The translations under genes and the position numbers were made by a program. The notes below the pieces were generated by a model. That model was not told where the DNA came from. It was given only the letters and a program-made list of their open reading frames with translations, and did not search any database. From contig CM049314.1 in NCBI GenBank assembly GCA_026874595.1, forward strand, positions 57,088,300-57,152,299: 64,000 nt of DNA, in the 5' to 3' direction. How positions within the stretch are numbered: the stretch's first letter is position 1; every line of letters starts with the position of its first letter. Shown here piece after piece: positions 35,920-46,825 of this stretch. Source of the DNA: Sipunculus nudus (taxonomy: Eukaryota > Annelida > Sipuncula > Golfingiida > Sipunculidae).

Positions 35920-35945
35920 TACTGCCTCTTATGTATGACACATTA

Positions 35946-37213
35946 GGCCAAAAAAATACAGGTATGGTTCTCAGGCACTTTTTTCAGAAATGACTGCATG
36001 CTTGTAAGTTTTCTTTTTTACCTTTTTTTGTATGTTTTAACAAAAATGTCATGATCAGGGAAAAGCATGATTATTACAGATTTTTTTTGCTGAACAGTTA
36101 AAAGCACAACATAACAAAGGAAATCTTATCAAATTTGTATTATTTTGTCTTCTTAACAGATGAAAATCAAAATAAAATTTTTGATGCGGGGGTTAAAATT
36201 GATGCGCACGGTCCCTGAGAGCAATACCTTTAATTTTTTTTGGCCTTATCCGTGCATATGAAACATTAAAAGTTTAAAGGCAGTATAGGTGCATCTGTCA
36301 CATTTTCACATATCTTTTTTGTTCCTTGTAAATCAAAGATTTATATTAATTAGTATGTAATAGATGTTCCATAACATCTGATAATAATGAATGTAGTGTC
36401 CTTGTCTGGCTCATGACAAATTTTATTGTGTTTTAATATGCTCTGTATTAGTTTCTGGATGGCGAGTTTAGGAAAATATAACCCTCCTGAAAGTTGAAAC
36501 ACTTAAAAGTAAAACATTGCAAAAATTAAACCTCACATATATGAAACCATCCATAGTACGTCCTTTGAGGAGAGTATTTTACAAAGACTGATAGCTAACT
36601 TTACATGGAATGCCCTGTAGGTGCATTACCGGGTAATCCTTAATTTACATATCTCTTTTTTGCTTTCCCTGTCTTCTTTCTGTGATATATGATTCAGCGT
36701 TTTGTGACATTAAGGCTAGTACAGACCAAAACAGGAACAGTTGAATGGATATACTTAAATTTCCATGACCACAATTCAGTTCCTTATCCAAATATTATAA
36801 ATCTCTTATTTTTTTTATAGTCTATGCTGAAATAGAATCACAGACAGAACAATGTGTGTTTTTCCATTTATTACTTTTCCTTAACATAACCTATTACTGC
36901 AGAATTGATAAAATTTGCCATCTTAGGCCAATGAAAAAAATTAGGCACCAGCCTCTTCAATTATAACTCCCTGCATCAAAAATTTTTATTTTGATTTTCA
37001 TCTCTTAAGAAGATAATACAATTTTGATAAGTTTTCCTTTGTTATGTAGTGCTTTTACCTGTTTGAAAAAAATATTTTATTATCATGCTTTTCCCTGATC
37101 ATATGACATTTTTATCGAAACATACAAGAAAAGGCAATAAAAAAAAACCTGCTTGCCAACACTGATTTCTGTAAAAAAAAGTGCCTGAGAACCATATTTC
37201 TTTTTTTTGGCCC
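35946..37213. mobile_element. long-TIR MITE, TTA-flanked, PIF/Harbinger-like
   Basis: Two arms, 35946 to about 36210 and about 36950 to 37213, are inverted repeats of ~260 bp at roughly 80% identity: both read GGCCAAAAAAA, TATGGTTCTCAGGCAC, ATCAGGGAAAAGCATGAT, CATAACAAAGGAAA and GATGAAAATCAAAATAAAA. TTA lies immediately outside on both sides (35943-35945 and 37214-37216). Terminal GG(G)CC with a TTA duplication fits PIF/Harbinger-derived MITEs. The ~740-bp centre shows no transposase and has two related blocks (TAGGTGCAT...ACATATCT, about 36288 and 36619). It sits 8 bp beyond the LINE's 5' flank. Confidence 0.85.
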
Positions 37214-37216
37214 TTA

Positions 37217-37679
37217 ACTCTTTGGCATCCTGACCGCAGAGCCATTTTGATTAGATCTAGTGTCCATAGTAAATAGTGAGATCAAATCCATTCTACTGTT
37301 TTAGGGTATATTTATAGCCTGGTCTTTTCTGACTCCACCTGCATGTCTGTCTGACCTGTGAGAGTAAGGGCCCGCCTGGTACTGTATGTTATTATCTGAT
37401 AATATTTGCTGTATAAACTGGGTCTGTATTTGGTACCCACACACATGGCATATGGTAAACAGAGGTAGAGCAAATAGTCCTCAGACATTGACCAGTTGCC
37501 AGTTCCCCAGGCTAGCTGCCTCCTGTCAGGGCTGGGTGGTTCCATCAACCTCTTGTCTTCTGAGTTGTGTTTAGGGTTGGATCCAAAGGGGGGGAATTTA
37601 GTGGGTTTACCCCCTGCCCCTTGAAAAAATGCATTTTTGCTGTTTTTATACATCCATTATCTGATGGGAGTATTATGGT
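37217..37679. other. unique DNA
   Basis: Open frames on both strands at 37312-37653 lack motifs and good splice context. No repeat is identified. Confidence 0.35.
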
Positions 37680-38170
37680 ATACCCGCCATCTGTCCATCT
37701 GTCTGTTAACCTTTAGTGTTGCCGCAATAACTTACTGGGGCTTTGATGGATTTTCACAAAACTCACCATAACTAGTTACCAACAAATTATCTCGCCTGAG
37801 TTTGATATGGGCAGCATCCACATATATTTAATCGGGTCAAGGGTTACTAGGCTACTTTGTTGTGTCACCAATATAACTTATGAAGAATATGAAGGATTTT
37901 GATCAAACTCATCAGAAATGTTAATCAATAATTTAAATATCTCACCTAAGTTCAATTACCAGCAAAATCCAATCATATTAAATTAGGTCAGAGGTCACCG
38001 CACTTTTGAGGCACCTTGGTGACTTACCAAAAATCCCATGGATTTTCATGAAACTCATTATACATATTTACCAATGTTCTCACCTGAACAACCTTCTTAT
38101 AAAAATTCACACATATTTAATAAGGTCACCAGATACACGACGGGTGTATTATGCACATTTTCGGTGCTCT
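37680..38170 (+). repeat. degenerate ~145-bp tandem repeat, three units
   Basis: It opens with a CCATCTGTCCATCTGTCTGT tract, then three units marked by GGATTTTCACAAAACTCA (about 37750), GGATTTTGATCAAACTCA (37893) and GGATTTTCATGAAACTCA (38040), each followed by ACCAA...TCTCACCTGA/CTCACCTAAG. The family style (GTCTGTCTGTC start, GGATTTTCATGAAACT) is common in bivalve and other invertebrate repeats. A shorter GTCTGTCTGTC-led fragment is at 56390-56500. Confidence 0.7.
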
Positions 38171-39404
38171 TGTTCTCTAAAGACTTAGCCTGCAATGCTA
38201 GAGAGTTGGACATATCCCTCACCATAAATAGTAAGCCTTTCCCATTATACCATAATCCTGGATCTGTCAATGGTGTTTTGGTCAATTTGAACATTGTTCT
38301 GATTTGGACAGGGGTATTACAATAGTACACTGTCAGTGACTGCTTTATTGTACATTCTGTTACATCACAATACAGATTCATATATCATATGAGTATCATC
38401 AAATGAGTATTGACAATATATTTGATAACCTGGTGGACAGGAGAATTTAGACAATTATACTTAAAGTCTCTCAGTACAACATATATAAGAGATAAAAAAT
38501 TACAAGATACAGGCAAACGAAGTACTTGATGATATATAAAGCTTTGCTTGTCAACACTGTTCACTGCCATCTACATTTGCATATAATGCACTTATAGATA
38601 AACAAGCAAAAGGGTCTAAATCAGAATCTTGATCATCTCCAGAATAAAGTCAACTTTTTCTCACATCTCTCTGTAAAATTTACTGAAATCAGTCTTGAGA
38701 CTTTCAGATGAGTTTTATACAGACAAATAACACAATGTTCAGACAAAAAGATACAAAGACAGACATGGGAACAAACATAACCTCGATTTGTCACTTGCAT
38801 TACAAATAACTGGTGGTTGAAAATAGTAATCTGGTCATACAGTCTCATTGAGGATCTTAATTTGTTGTCTATAATAACATGACATTCTCTTGCTATAACT
38901 ATTATGCTGCGTCATGATTTAAAAAAAAAGTTTTAATGTCATCCACCATCCCATAATGTCAGAGTTACAGTAACATTATCTGATACAGAAGAAAAACTTG
39001 TTTACAGACATTACAACATATCAGTTGATGACATTTCTAGGCCTGGATGATAGTGAGTAATTTTTTAGTGAAACAAGCTGACTGCTGCAAATGAGGATAA
39101 CTTTCTGTGGAAAGATAAAAAAAAATGCTCGACTGTCACTGCACTTTTTGTTACTTACATTTCTTGCTAAAATATCATGTCCCAAGGTTTCCTGTTAACC
39201 ACAGATGTCATCTGAATCCAGTCTCCCAATATTCATTAACTTTTGGTATTTACAGACATCATGCTAAACTTTTTTTTCAAGAATATAATTGTGTTAATGG
39301 AATATAGATATTATTTTTGAAAAGTCTGGTTGGAAAATAAAGTTGAGCCATGAAATGTTTAACGTTGTAAACATTAAAGAAAAATAAGGAAACTCAAAAT
39401 CTGC
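38171..39404. other. unique AT-rich DNA
   Basis: Nothing is recognised beyond short unremarkable open frames. Confidence 0.4.
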
Positions 39405-39735
39405 ATTCTGAGGAATGCAAGCCTCTGCCATGTGGAATTTTAGGAATACTCCCCAACCTGTGTTTGCACTCAGTTATTGTACCCATATTCCTAGATTTAT
39501 TTGTGGATAAGTGGCTGCACATGTGTAAATTTTTCTTGATGATTTTCCTGAATCCGGATCATGAGATGGATCCACGCTAAAATCTAATTGATTCTTCATT
39601 GGCCTATTCCTGAGGTGCCCTGGATATTTAATGAGATTCTGTTCATGATTGTGTGAGGAACATTGTGTAATTAGACACAAACACACACACATACATGAAC
39701 AGGGATGAAAGCAGACCCTCCTGGCAGAGGCAATT
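39405..39735. repeat. dispersed repeat, copy 2 (partner at 24600)
   Basis: Same-orientation relative of 24600-24930 with matching blocks TTCTTGATGATTTTC, GAATCCGGATC, GATTCTTCATTGGCC, AATGAGATTCT, CACACACATACATGAACAGG and GGGATGAAAGC. Confidence 0.75.
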
Positions 39736-39929
39736 AAAGCAGCAATGAAAGTGAGAAAAAAAATACTGTTATATAAGCTACCATTGGAAAGACACAGTTA
39801 TGCAAGGTACATGCAAAGGACCTTTGTACAAAAAAAAAGTAAAATTGATGAATATAGAGGGATTAATCATATGTTTGTCTGTGGCATCTTGTGGTGTATG
39901 AAAGGGGAAGGAGAGGCATGTGCAGAAGG

Positions 39930-40260
39930 TAAAAAAAGGGGAGTGGTATATATGCAAGGATTTCACAGTGGCAGTGGGAAGTGACCATGCCATATAAAGG
40001 TGACTGATGTATGCAAGGGGAAATGACTCTGTTACATACAAGTCAGGGAAAGTGACATATGCAAGGCCAGGGGCAGTGACTGTATGAAATATGTGTGGGG
40101 GGGGGGGGGTAGGGGGTGGGGTGGGTGTGACATAAGAAAGTGACGGTGATACATATGTATGTAAGGGGAAAAACCATGAAAAAAAGGAAAAATGATCATG
40201 GTAAAAAGGGGAAACGACTGTGATGTATGCAAGGGGAAGGTGATAGTACTTGGTGACTAT
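39930..40260 (+). repeat. degenerate minisatellite, ATGCAAGGGGAARTGAC type
   Basis: Purine-rich units combining ATGCAAGGGGAA and GTGACTGTGATnTA recur with irregular spacing (about 39950, 40010, 40055, 40170, 40225). The G-run described separately sits in the middle. Confidence 0.6.
40097..40126 (+). other. G-quadruplex-prone G tract
   Basis: A run of 13 G, then TAGGGGGTGGGGTGGGTG: four or more G-tracts separated by one or two bases. A second T10-G10 block lies at about 40340-40359. Confidence 0.8.
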
Positions 40261-41244
40261 GTAACAGATATGACAAAGTAAATATGTTTAAATAAAGTGA
40301 TATGTTTTGCATATTTGCATAAACTATGATAATGGGATTTTTTTTTTTGGGGGGGGGGTCGAGTGCAGATTATATTTCATACATAGTGTTAGAAGGTCAA
40401 AACTTCAAATGCTACACAAGAAATAATAGGTTCAAGACATGACCATTCTTGCTTTTAATATGAATGTTTAATATCACATGATATGTAGTTCTTAATTAAA
40501 ATTATATCTCTGCTAAGACTGTGACAAGTTAAACTCATTTCTTGAGTATCATGTTGCTACTACTTTGTATATAGGAGTGCAGCAAGATTGTTTTATCCAC
40601 AGGAAGATGAAATCTATAAAGCATGCATAGAATGTGGTTAATATTTATGGAGCTATTTTTCAATCTACCAGTTACCTACTTTAGATATGTGGGGCCATGG
40701 GCTGTGTTTTGACATTTTCCACTCAACCGGTCATGCTTGCACTATGCTTTGCTATTTGACACCATAATGATATTTTGTGTGTTGAAGTTTATACCAGAAT
40801 TGTTATGGCTGTCATGGTATAACTGATCCTGTCAGTCATGTTGGCTCATTTACTTGAATCCTAAGTGTGAATATTATTGACAGCAAAATAGAACACCTGT
40901 CTAAAAGTCCTTTTACAGGTAAACTATATTTGAAAACACCTAACTTTTTCTGTTCTTTTATATAATCTTTTTATTTCTTGAGTATTTTTTCTGGCATTCT
41001 GGAAGAATAAAATGACTGACTAGGCTTTTCATTATAATTAATTAAATATATTGTCATCAATGGAGAGAGTCATTATGATGTACTTATATATGTATATCCG
41101 GTTTTACTATATTTAGAGATTCTTGAAATGATTGACATGTCTGGGATAATTGTTAGTTTTACTCTTTTGTAGCAAACACAGGTTTCCAGTGATAATTAAT
41201 CTGACAAATTCTGAAAAAGATTGAAACTTCGTAATCAATGTGCT
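40261..41244. other. unique AT-rich DNA
   Basis: Nothing is recognised apart from the T/G run near 40350. Confidence 0.4.
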
Positions 41245-41400
41245 TGTTACAAGCTGATTTTAATATGCCTGCAGAGCACTCAACATAGGGTTAGGGCCGA
41301 CTGTGAAAAAATCTAACTGCCTCCACTAAGATTCAAGCTCATGATCTCCCGGCTTTGAGCCCTAGTTGGGCTCTACCTGTAGACCATGGAAGTGTGTATT
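41245..41400 (-). repeat. tRNA-derived SINE
   Basis: On the minus strand a tRNA-like head shows an A-box (GGTAGAGCCC, complement of about 41368-41377) and, about 35 nt on, a B-box (GCTTGAATC, complement of 41330-41338, against the GGTTCRANTCC consensus). A body follows (TTAGTGGAGGCAGTTAGATT..., GGCCCTAACCCTATGTTG). The anticodon region (GGCTCAAAGCCGGG) pairs imperfectly, so this is a SINE rather than a working tRNA gene. Confidence 0.6.
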
Positions 41401-43178
41401 CTGTGTGAGCTTTAATTCCTCCCTCTTTTCAGAATCTTCTTCTGTACATTCTCAATCAATTCAGAAAGAATGAATTAATTACGATCTTGGAATTCCAAAA
41501 TAAAACAATAAAATGAGTTAATATAGTTTGGGTGACACATGGACCGTTGATATTGTTCACAGGTAGGCTGTAATACCAGAAGTTGAAAATATCTATCTAC
41601 CTTATATAGGACCAAGGTACCATTATTTGTAACATATGTTTGAATAACCTCATTTCTGTAGTTCATTGCTCCCTTAAGGTACTCACCGTGAAAAATAATG
41701 ATTTTGTTATTTTATACTTATTTATTTGGTACGTTTTAGACAAGTTTGATATTTAGGCCACCATACTTGACAGTCAACTTCCGATCAGCTGTTAAGGCCA
41801 CAGATGGAATAATTGTATTGTGTACAATGTTGGTTTAACAGTATATATGCCTTGTGTTTCTTGCTTTGTTAACCCTTTCACACTCTCAGAAGCATAAAGA
41901 TACAAGAATACCTGGGAGGAGGTGCATGCTGACACCCTGACCCACTTGTGATTTCAAATGAATGATGGAAGACCATTATCTTTTAAGGAAATCAAAGCAT
42001 TATGAAGTCTCACAAGGGCAAAGAATTTCCTGAAACTTAGAAGAAAAGAAAGGGGCATAGAAAGGTCTTATATTTTAAAAGCTCTGAAGGCATGTGGCAT
42101 CTTCCTGATTCATCCTAGGCCTCTGTGTTGTTGCCATGGAGATCACTAATATCACAGTGTCTTGCACCTTAAGAAACTGAAAAACTACCCGAGTATAATC
42201 ATCATCTGTGCATTGTATGTGTTTTAAGGTTGTTTCGTTGTCATTGTTGTTTACTGGTGACTGCTTGAACCATGTGTATAGTTACACGTGTGCATATTTT
42301 CCTGTGCAATATTTCTTTAGTATGTATTGTGAAAACCTTCATAAGAAGACACCCGATTAAAAAATCTGATGCTCACTAATGGTGTCATTTGCTAATGCAT
42401 CACTGATTAATAAAGGAAACGCATGGTTCTGTGTTTCTTTTCAGGTTTCGGGTCTCATCTAGGTGAACTCCGGCAAAGTGCTTCTGTCTGAAATAATCAA
42501 AATTTTATGTTATTAGTGTAATGGATGTCTCTGTCTGAACTTCTACAGACCTTAGATATCTTTGAAAGTGAAAGAAATTTATAGTTAAAAACATCAGTAT
42601 AAAAATTCATGGAAAAATAATCTTGGTCTTAATATTTATGGGAAATCTGCAGTAGGACATTATAGATTGAATTAAATTTCTTCCTTATCATATATAGAAC
42701 TACCTTAAGAATTTTGATGTTTTACCATTGATTACTTGATGTGATTTTTTCCTTAAAGGCTGAAATAAAGTTGAATAAAAAATCAATTATGATCAAGAAT
42801 TATGTTGGAATATTTTGTATGAACACACAAGTAAGAAATGATTGCAGTGGTAAGTGCAAAATAATTAAAATAAATTTTAATTAGATCCGAGTGAAAGAGA
42901 ATATTTATAGAACAAAAATTTCAGTTATTTGTACCTAAGGGTGAAATGAAATCACTCACATGTTATTATAATATATTGTATGATAAATTGATATATAGAA
43001 CTGTTATACATAAGGATGCACTAACCATAGGTGTCCACCTGTAGACAATAACCATATGTATAGACAAAAAAAAAGATTGCAGGAATTTTGATAAGACGTG
43101 ATAGACTTGTTCGGTCCCATTGCAGTTCAAAGGAGATACAATTGTCTGTTCCTTTCTTGTATATTAGTCTTCACACAG
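41401..43178. other. unique AT-rich DNA
   Basis: No repeat or supportable gene is seen. Confidence 0.4.
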
Positions 43179-43262
43179 ATAAGGTATGCCAGACGGGATG
43201 CAGACTCCCTTCTCTCATCCATCTTCAGCGGGATGTTCCCAATCAGCGTTTACTTCATCTGA
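43179..43262 (+). CDS. candidate terminal exon, unrecognised
   Basis: After a pyrimidine-rich stretch ending TCTTCACACAG (intron AG at 43177-43178), 27 codons are open to a TGA at 43260-43262. The peptide (includes YARRDADSLLSSIFSGMF) has mixed, protein-like composition and the DNA is GC-richer than its flanks. Other frames of the same patch are also open (43088-43312), with an acceptor at CCCATTGCAG (43125) and a donor AAG|GTATGC (43184), so reading frame and exon limits are uncertain. I do not recognise a family. Confidence 0.2.
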   Translation: MRYARRDADSLLSSIFSGMFPISVYFI

Positions 43263-45059
43263 GGACTACATCGAGCCCACCGGCTGATTTGCATATGGGA
43301 CGAGCTGTTTGATAACCCCTTGGTATTTAGGTAGTGTCTTGATAAAGTTTTCTATCAGTCTCAGTCTGGTCTTGTATTGAGTGCAAAATAAAGTTAGATG
43401 ACTTTTAATGAAATGGGAAAAAAATGTATGGAGCATAATTTTTTTACACAAAATTCTAAAAGTATAACACACATGTAGGATGACTTGGCAAAAGTTTTCA
43501 CTATGTTTCCACAAATCTTTAAAGCCAGCTATTCACTTATCATTTCTAGAGAATTTATATTATTTCTTGCTTACTTTGCATGTATATTAATGAAGTCTGG
43601 ATTATCCATGTTTATCAAAGCTCTTATAATGCCTCTGTAATGCATTAATGAGCTTGTTTATCTACAAGCTTAAAGTGGTAAACACAGTAATGTTGACAAG
43701 TGGAAAAAAAACATGCAAACTAAGGTGGTTAGTTGCATATTTACAGAAGTTCCTCAGGATTTTTTAGAATATATAAAAAATGACATTAGGGTTCCTTCTC
43801 TTTGATCAGTACCCAAAACAGGCATTTCCAAGGTGTGTAGCAACATTTTTTCTCTTCATCAAGTATAATATAGATCTGTACTCCTAACATGATAGGATGT
43901 TATCACCTGATAAAAGATTAAGGAACATATATTATATATCATGGGCAAAGACATATTTTCATTGTCATGACATTTCTTCTTTATCTATAAGTATATTGAT
44001 ATATACAGGTGCTTCCCAGGTGGCACATTGCTTGTGTACTGTGGGTCTCTGTTTTTCTGCATGTCTGGTATATTTATGTTAGTGTCTTTATCATGAATAT
44101 TTGAAGGAACAAATCAATGAGAGTCATAAAGAATATTACTTGCCTCTGGGAATTGTAGAGAAATTTATGGATTAATGTTATAAATATTTGAAAACATGAA
44201 ATATGTCTGTCACACAAATATTATAAGGAACATAATTCATAACTTTCCTATAGCTCTGTATACCACTGATGGGCATGCAAAGAGGTCTGTAAATTATATG
44301 TGCTGACCATGTGAAAGTTATGTACCATGGAGTATCGTATGTTGCCAAAGAATATGGACCATAACAAGTGTTTATTTAACCTGCAATATTTCTTATTCCA
44401 ATGTGATATACCTCTTATGAATGTGAGAGCAGGAACTGTTTTGCAGCATGTTCTGTGGATGAACTAAAAACATTCCTGAAACCAATCTTATACTCAACAT
44501 ACACACAGGATTTAAAAGATTTACATTAGTGTCTATTTTTACTGATAAATTCATATATACATCAATACAAGACATATTATGCAGTAGCATATATTTATCA
44601 GAAAATAGGGTCAGATGCTTTTGATTCACATAAATATACATCTGTTAGTCATTTGATTTTTAATAAATGACAACTAACTCCCTGGAGATTGAGTGAAAGA
44701 GGATCAGTCACAGTTTTATATTGTAATAATTTCACCAGAAATGGGGTCAGCTATGGTCTACCTGAATTGCTGGTGAACACACATGGATACAAATTTACCC
44801 TTTTTTGGCAGCATAATTGTACTTTGTCTTTGCGATTTCTGTAAAAAATTTATTTTTGGGATATATGTATAGAACTTTCAGAAACTGTAATTATTTTAAT
44901 TAAGAACAGGTTTTGATTTAATGAATGAGGGGACATTAAGGTGATAGGTCTGAAAAAATTGAAATGGCAAAATTTAAACATTGTGAATATGGAGCCAACT
45001 ATAATATTTTTCTTCATGACAGCTTTCAGCATTGTGTGGTTTGACCAGGCTTTTACAGT
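43263..45059. other. unique AT-rich DNA
   Basis: Nothing is recognised. Confidence 0.4.
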
Positions 45060-45620
45060 CTATATTGGCTTGTTCAGCCATGTTCCAGTTGTTTTCTGAG
45101 ATATCTTGTGACTCCAGGGGGCCCGGGGTTTATTCAGCTGTGGACTGTATTGAGAGGAATAACCTTGCCAGGAGGCTTCGTGTTTTGTTGACCTCAGGAA
45201 CCTATAGGTAGCCGGGACTAGAAGAAAACTGTATACAACAAGATCAGGGCCTAATCTGGAACAGTACACGGGTCCTGAATTTTGCCTGTAAAATTTAAAT
45301 AAACAATGCATGTTGCGAGTTGTTTTACTTACACTTCTGCCAGACATGTTTATTTAAAAAGTTAAGGCGGGACATGAAAAGTTAGAAAGAATGTCCTATA
45401 ACGAAGCCTTTTTATCGCCAGAAAATGTCAGACAGGTCTCTCTGGGCTACTATTGGATGAGGTTTGTAAATTTGTCATCCCTTTGTGCTTGGGGTGCGTC
45501 CCGGCCTGCTGGTTAACACTGGGTGGGATTACGTTGTAATTACTTTCCCTCGGGTGAAGAAAGAGCCAACAGTTTTCTGTATTACTCGGCTCAATCAATA
45601 TGTCTAGAAACACTAACCTT
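45060..45620. other. higher-complexity patch, exon or regulatory candidate
   Basis: GC and sequence complexity rise relative to the flanks. Minus-strand frames are open at 45060-45347 (95 codons) and 45428-45613 (61 codons). Near the 5' end of the first, ATGTCTGGCAGAAGT is followed by GTAAGT, and 47 nt later by TTTAAATTTTACAG, a textbook short-intron pair, but joining across it soon meets a stop. Homeodomain-type sites GGGATTA and TTGTAATTAC occur at about 45526-45545. It could be exon, conserved noncoding DNA or neither. Confidence 0.2.
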
Positions 45621-46108
45621 TAGGACTACCATCACTAAAAATAAGAGACGCATAGAACTGTCAGAGGAATAATATATAGTCGTAGATTTTACGCTATTGA
45701 TATCTGCAGTTATGACGCAGATAATGGTACTGCATAAAAAGAAATGTTATAATTAACAATACAGGGGAAAAAGAGAGAGAGAAATCCATATTTAGCAGAA
45801 TCAGAAAAAAATATATCAGTCAAAGGTTCTGAGGACAATAATAGCCCTCGGGTGGTTAATGATGTTCTAATTTTGGGATTGTTGTAATTATGGGCGTATG
45901 TTTATGCCCTCCCAGCCAGTCTCATGGATATTTAAGTAATCTTAAGTAAGACAAATTTCTTCAGGAAGATAAAAGGGTAAAACATGGTCAAGTGCAGTCT
46001 GGTCATTCCAGTAAAACATTAATCATTGGCCTAGGAAATTTTTGACAAAATTATGATAAGCCTTCCAGATAAAACTATAGGATTCAGACATGGCAGTGGA
46101 TTTAAACA
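45621..46108. other. unique DNA
   Basis: Nothing is recognised apart from a short GA-rich run near 45770. Confidence 0.4.
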
Positions 46109-46825
46109 TTGTATTCTAAAATTAACAGTTCAGGACCCAAGAAACTGCAGTACTTCAAAGCCAGTCATTTATACCTTGCTTTTCTGCAGAATTTATGTGA
46201 TTTGTGGTTTACACTGTGTAAATTGAGAATTCTCATTTTTTCCAGGAGAGACTGGAATTCAGTTTTGGAATTTAAACCTGGGAAAAATGAGAATTCTCAT
46301 TTATCCAGGGAAAAAAAGAATCATTTATGGCAACTTAATTTTAATTCTTTTACTTTTTTTAATTTCTTTATGTTTTCTTTCTTCTTTTTCAGAAAGAAAC
46401 TTTGATTTTATTTCTTTCACCTTAAATTTGAACTGTTCAAGTAGTTAAAAGAATAAATACACACTTACATAAAATGACTAAATATATGTGAATAAAATAT
46501 GATGCTTACAATTTCATGTTGAGATAAGTGATATATATGTATAACAGGATTCTTTTTTTATTGTATTATTATTATAATGATAGCTATGACAGATTTTTGA
46601 TTATAAGTTGTCGGAAAATAATAAGCTTGGAAAAATGAGAATTCCAATTCTTTACAGGAAACCAGAATTTCAGTTGTCCAGGGAAAAATGAGAATCAAGT
46701 GATAGTGTGAAGTGATTCCCATTCTTCCTGGGAAAAATTAGAATTCTCATTCTTCCCAGGAAAAACGAGAATTCTCATTCTTCCCGGGAAAATTCTGGAT
46801 TTTCCCAGATTCTCATTCTTCCCTC
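46109..46825. repeat. foldback-type repeat with GAGAATTCTC palindromes
   Basis: Two clusters (46221-46325 and 46625-46825) repeat GGGAAAAATGAGAATTCTC and its complement; each unit is itself palindromic around GAGAATTCTC, bounded by TTCCCGGGAA or TTCCAGG. The middle (46330-46620) is AT-rich. The left flank (46165-46220, CTTTTCTGCAGAATTTATG) is about 80% identical to the flank of the structure at 55945-56003, which carries a different internal short repeat. No coding content is credible. Confidence 0.75.

Larger units (their letters stand above)
31161..35921 (-). mobile_element. 5'-truncated non-LTR retrotransposon (LINE)
   Basis: A minus-strand LINE with reverse-transcriptase and C-terminal coding remnants is interrupted by a 1.9-kb element (33378-35297). 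About 2.8 kb of LINE remains. The endonuclease domain is missing, as expected of 5' truncation. The 3' untranslated part runs from 31510 down to about 31161, has an AATAAA (complement of 31173-31178) and ends in a short A-run. Flanks CTTGGCCTCATGTA (31147-31160) and CTGCCTCTTATGTA (35922-35935) align with small gaps and are a likely target-site duplication. The protein organisation fits the CR1/Jockey-type group; exact clade needs a tree. Confidence 0.9.

Noticed and set aside
41320-41395. Possible tRNA gene on the minus strand
   Set aside because: The arms pair poorly and the B-box is imperfect; the body downstream fits a SINE.
43179-43262. Neuropeptide-like reading of the YARRDADSLLSSIFSG peptide
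   Set aside because: The resemblance to secretin/PDF-type peptides is only superficial; there is no signal peptide or cleavage context in view.
45300-45348. 47-nt intron between GTAAGT and TTTTACAG on the minus strand
   Set aside because: Joining the flanks meets a stop after a few codons in the frame required, so a coding splice is not supported.
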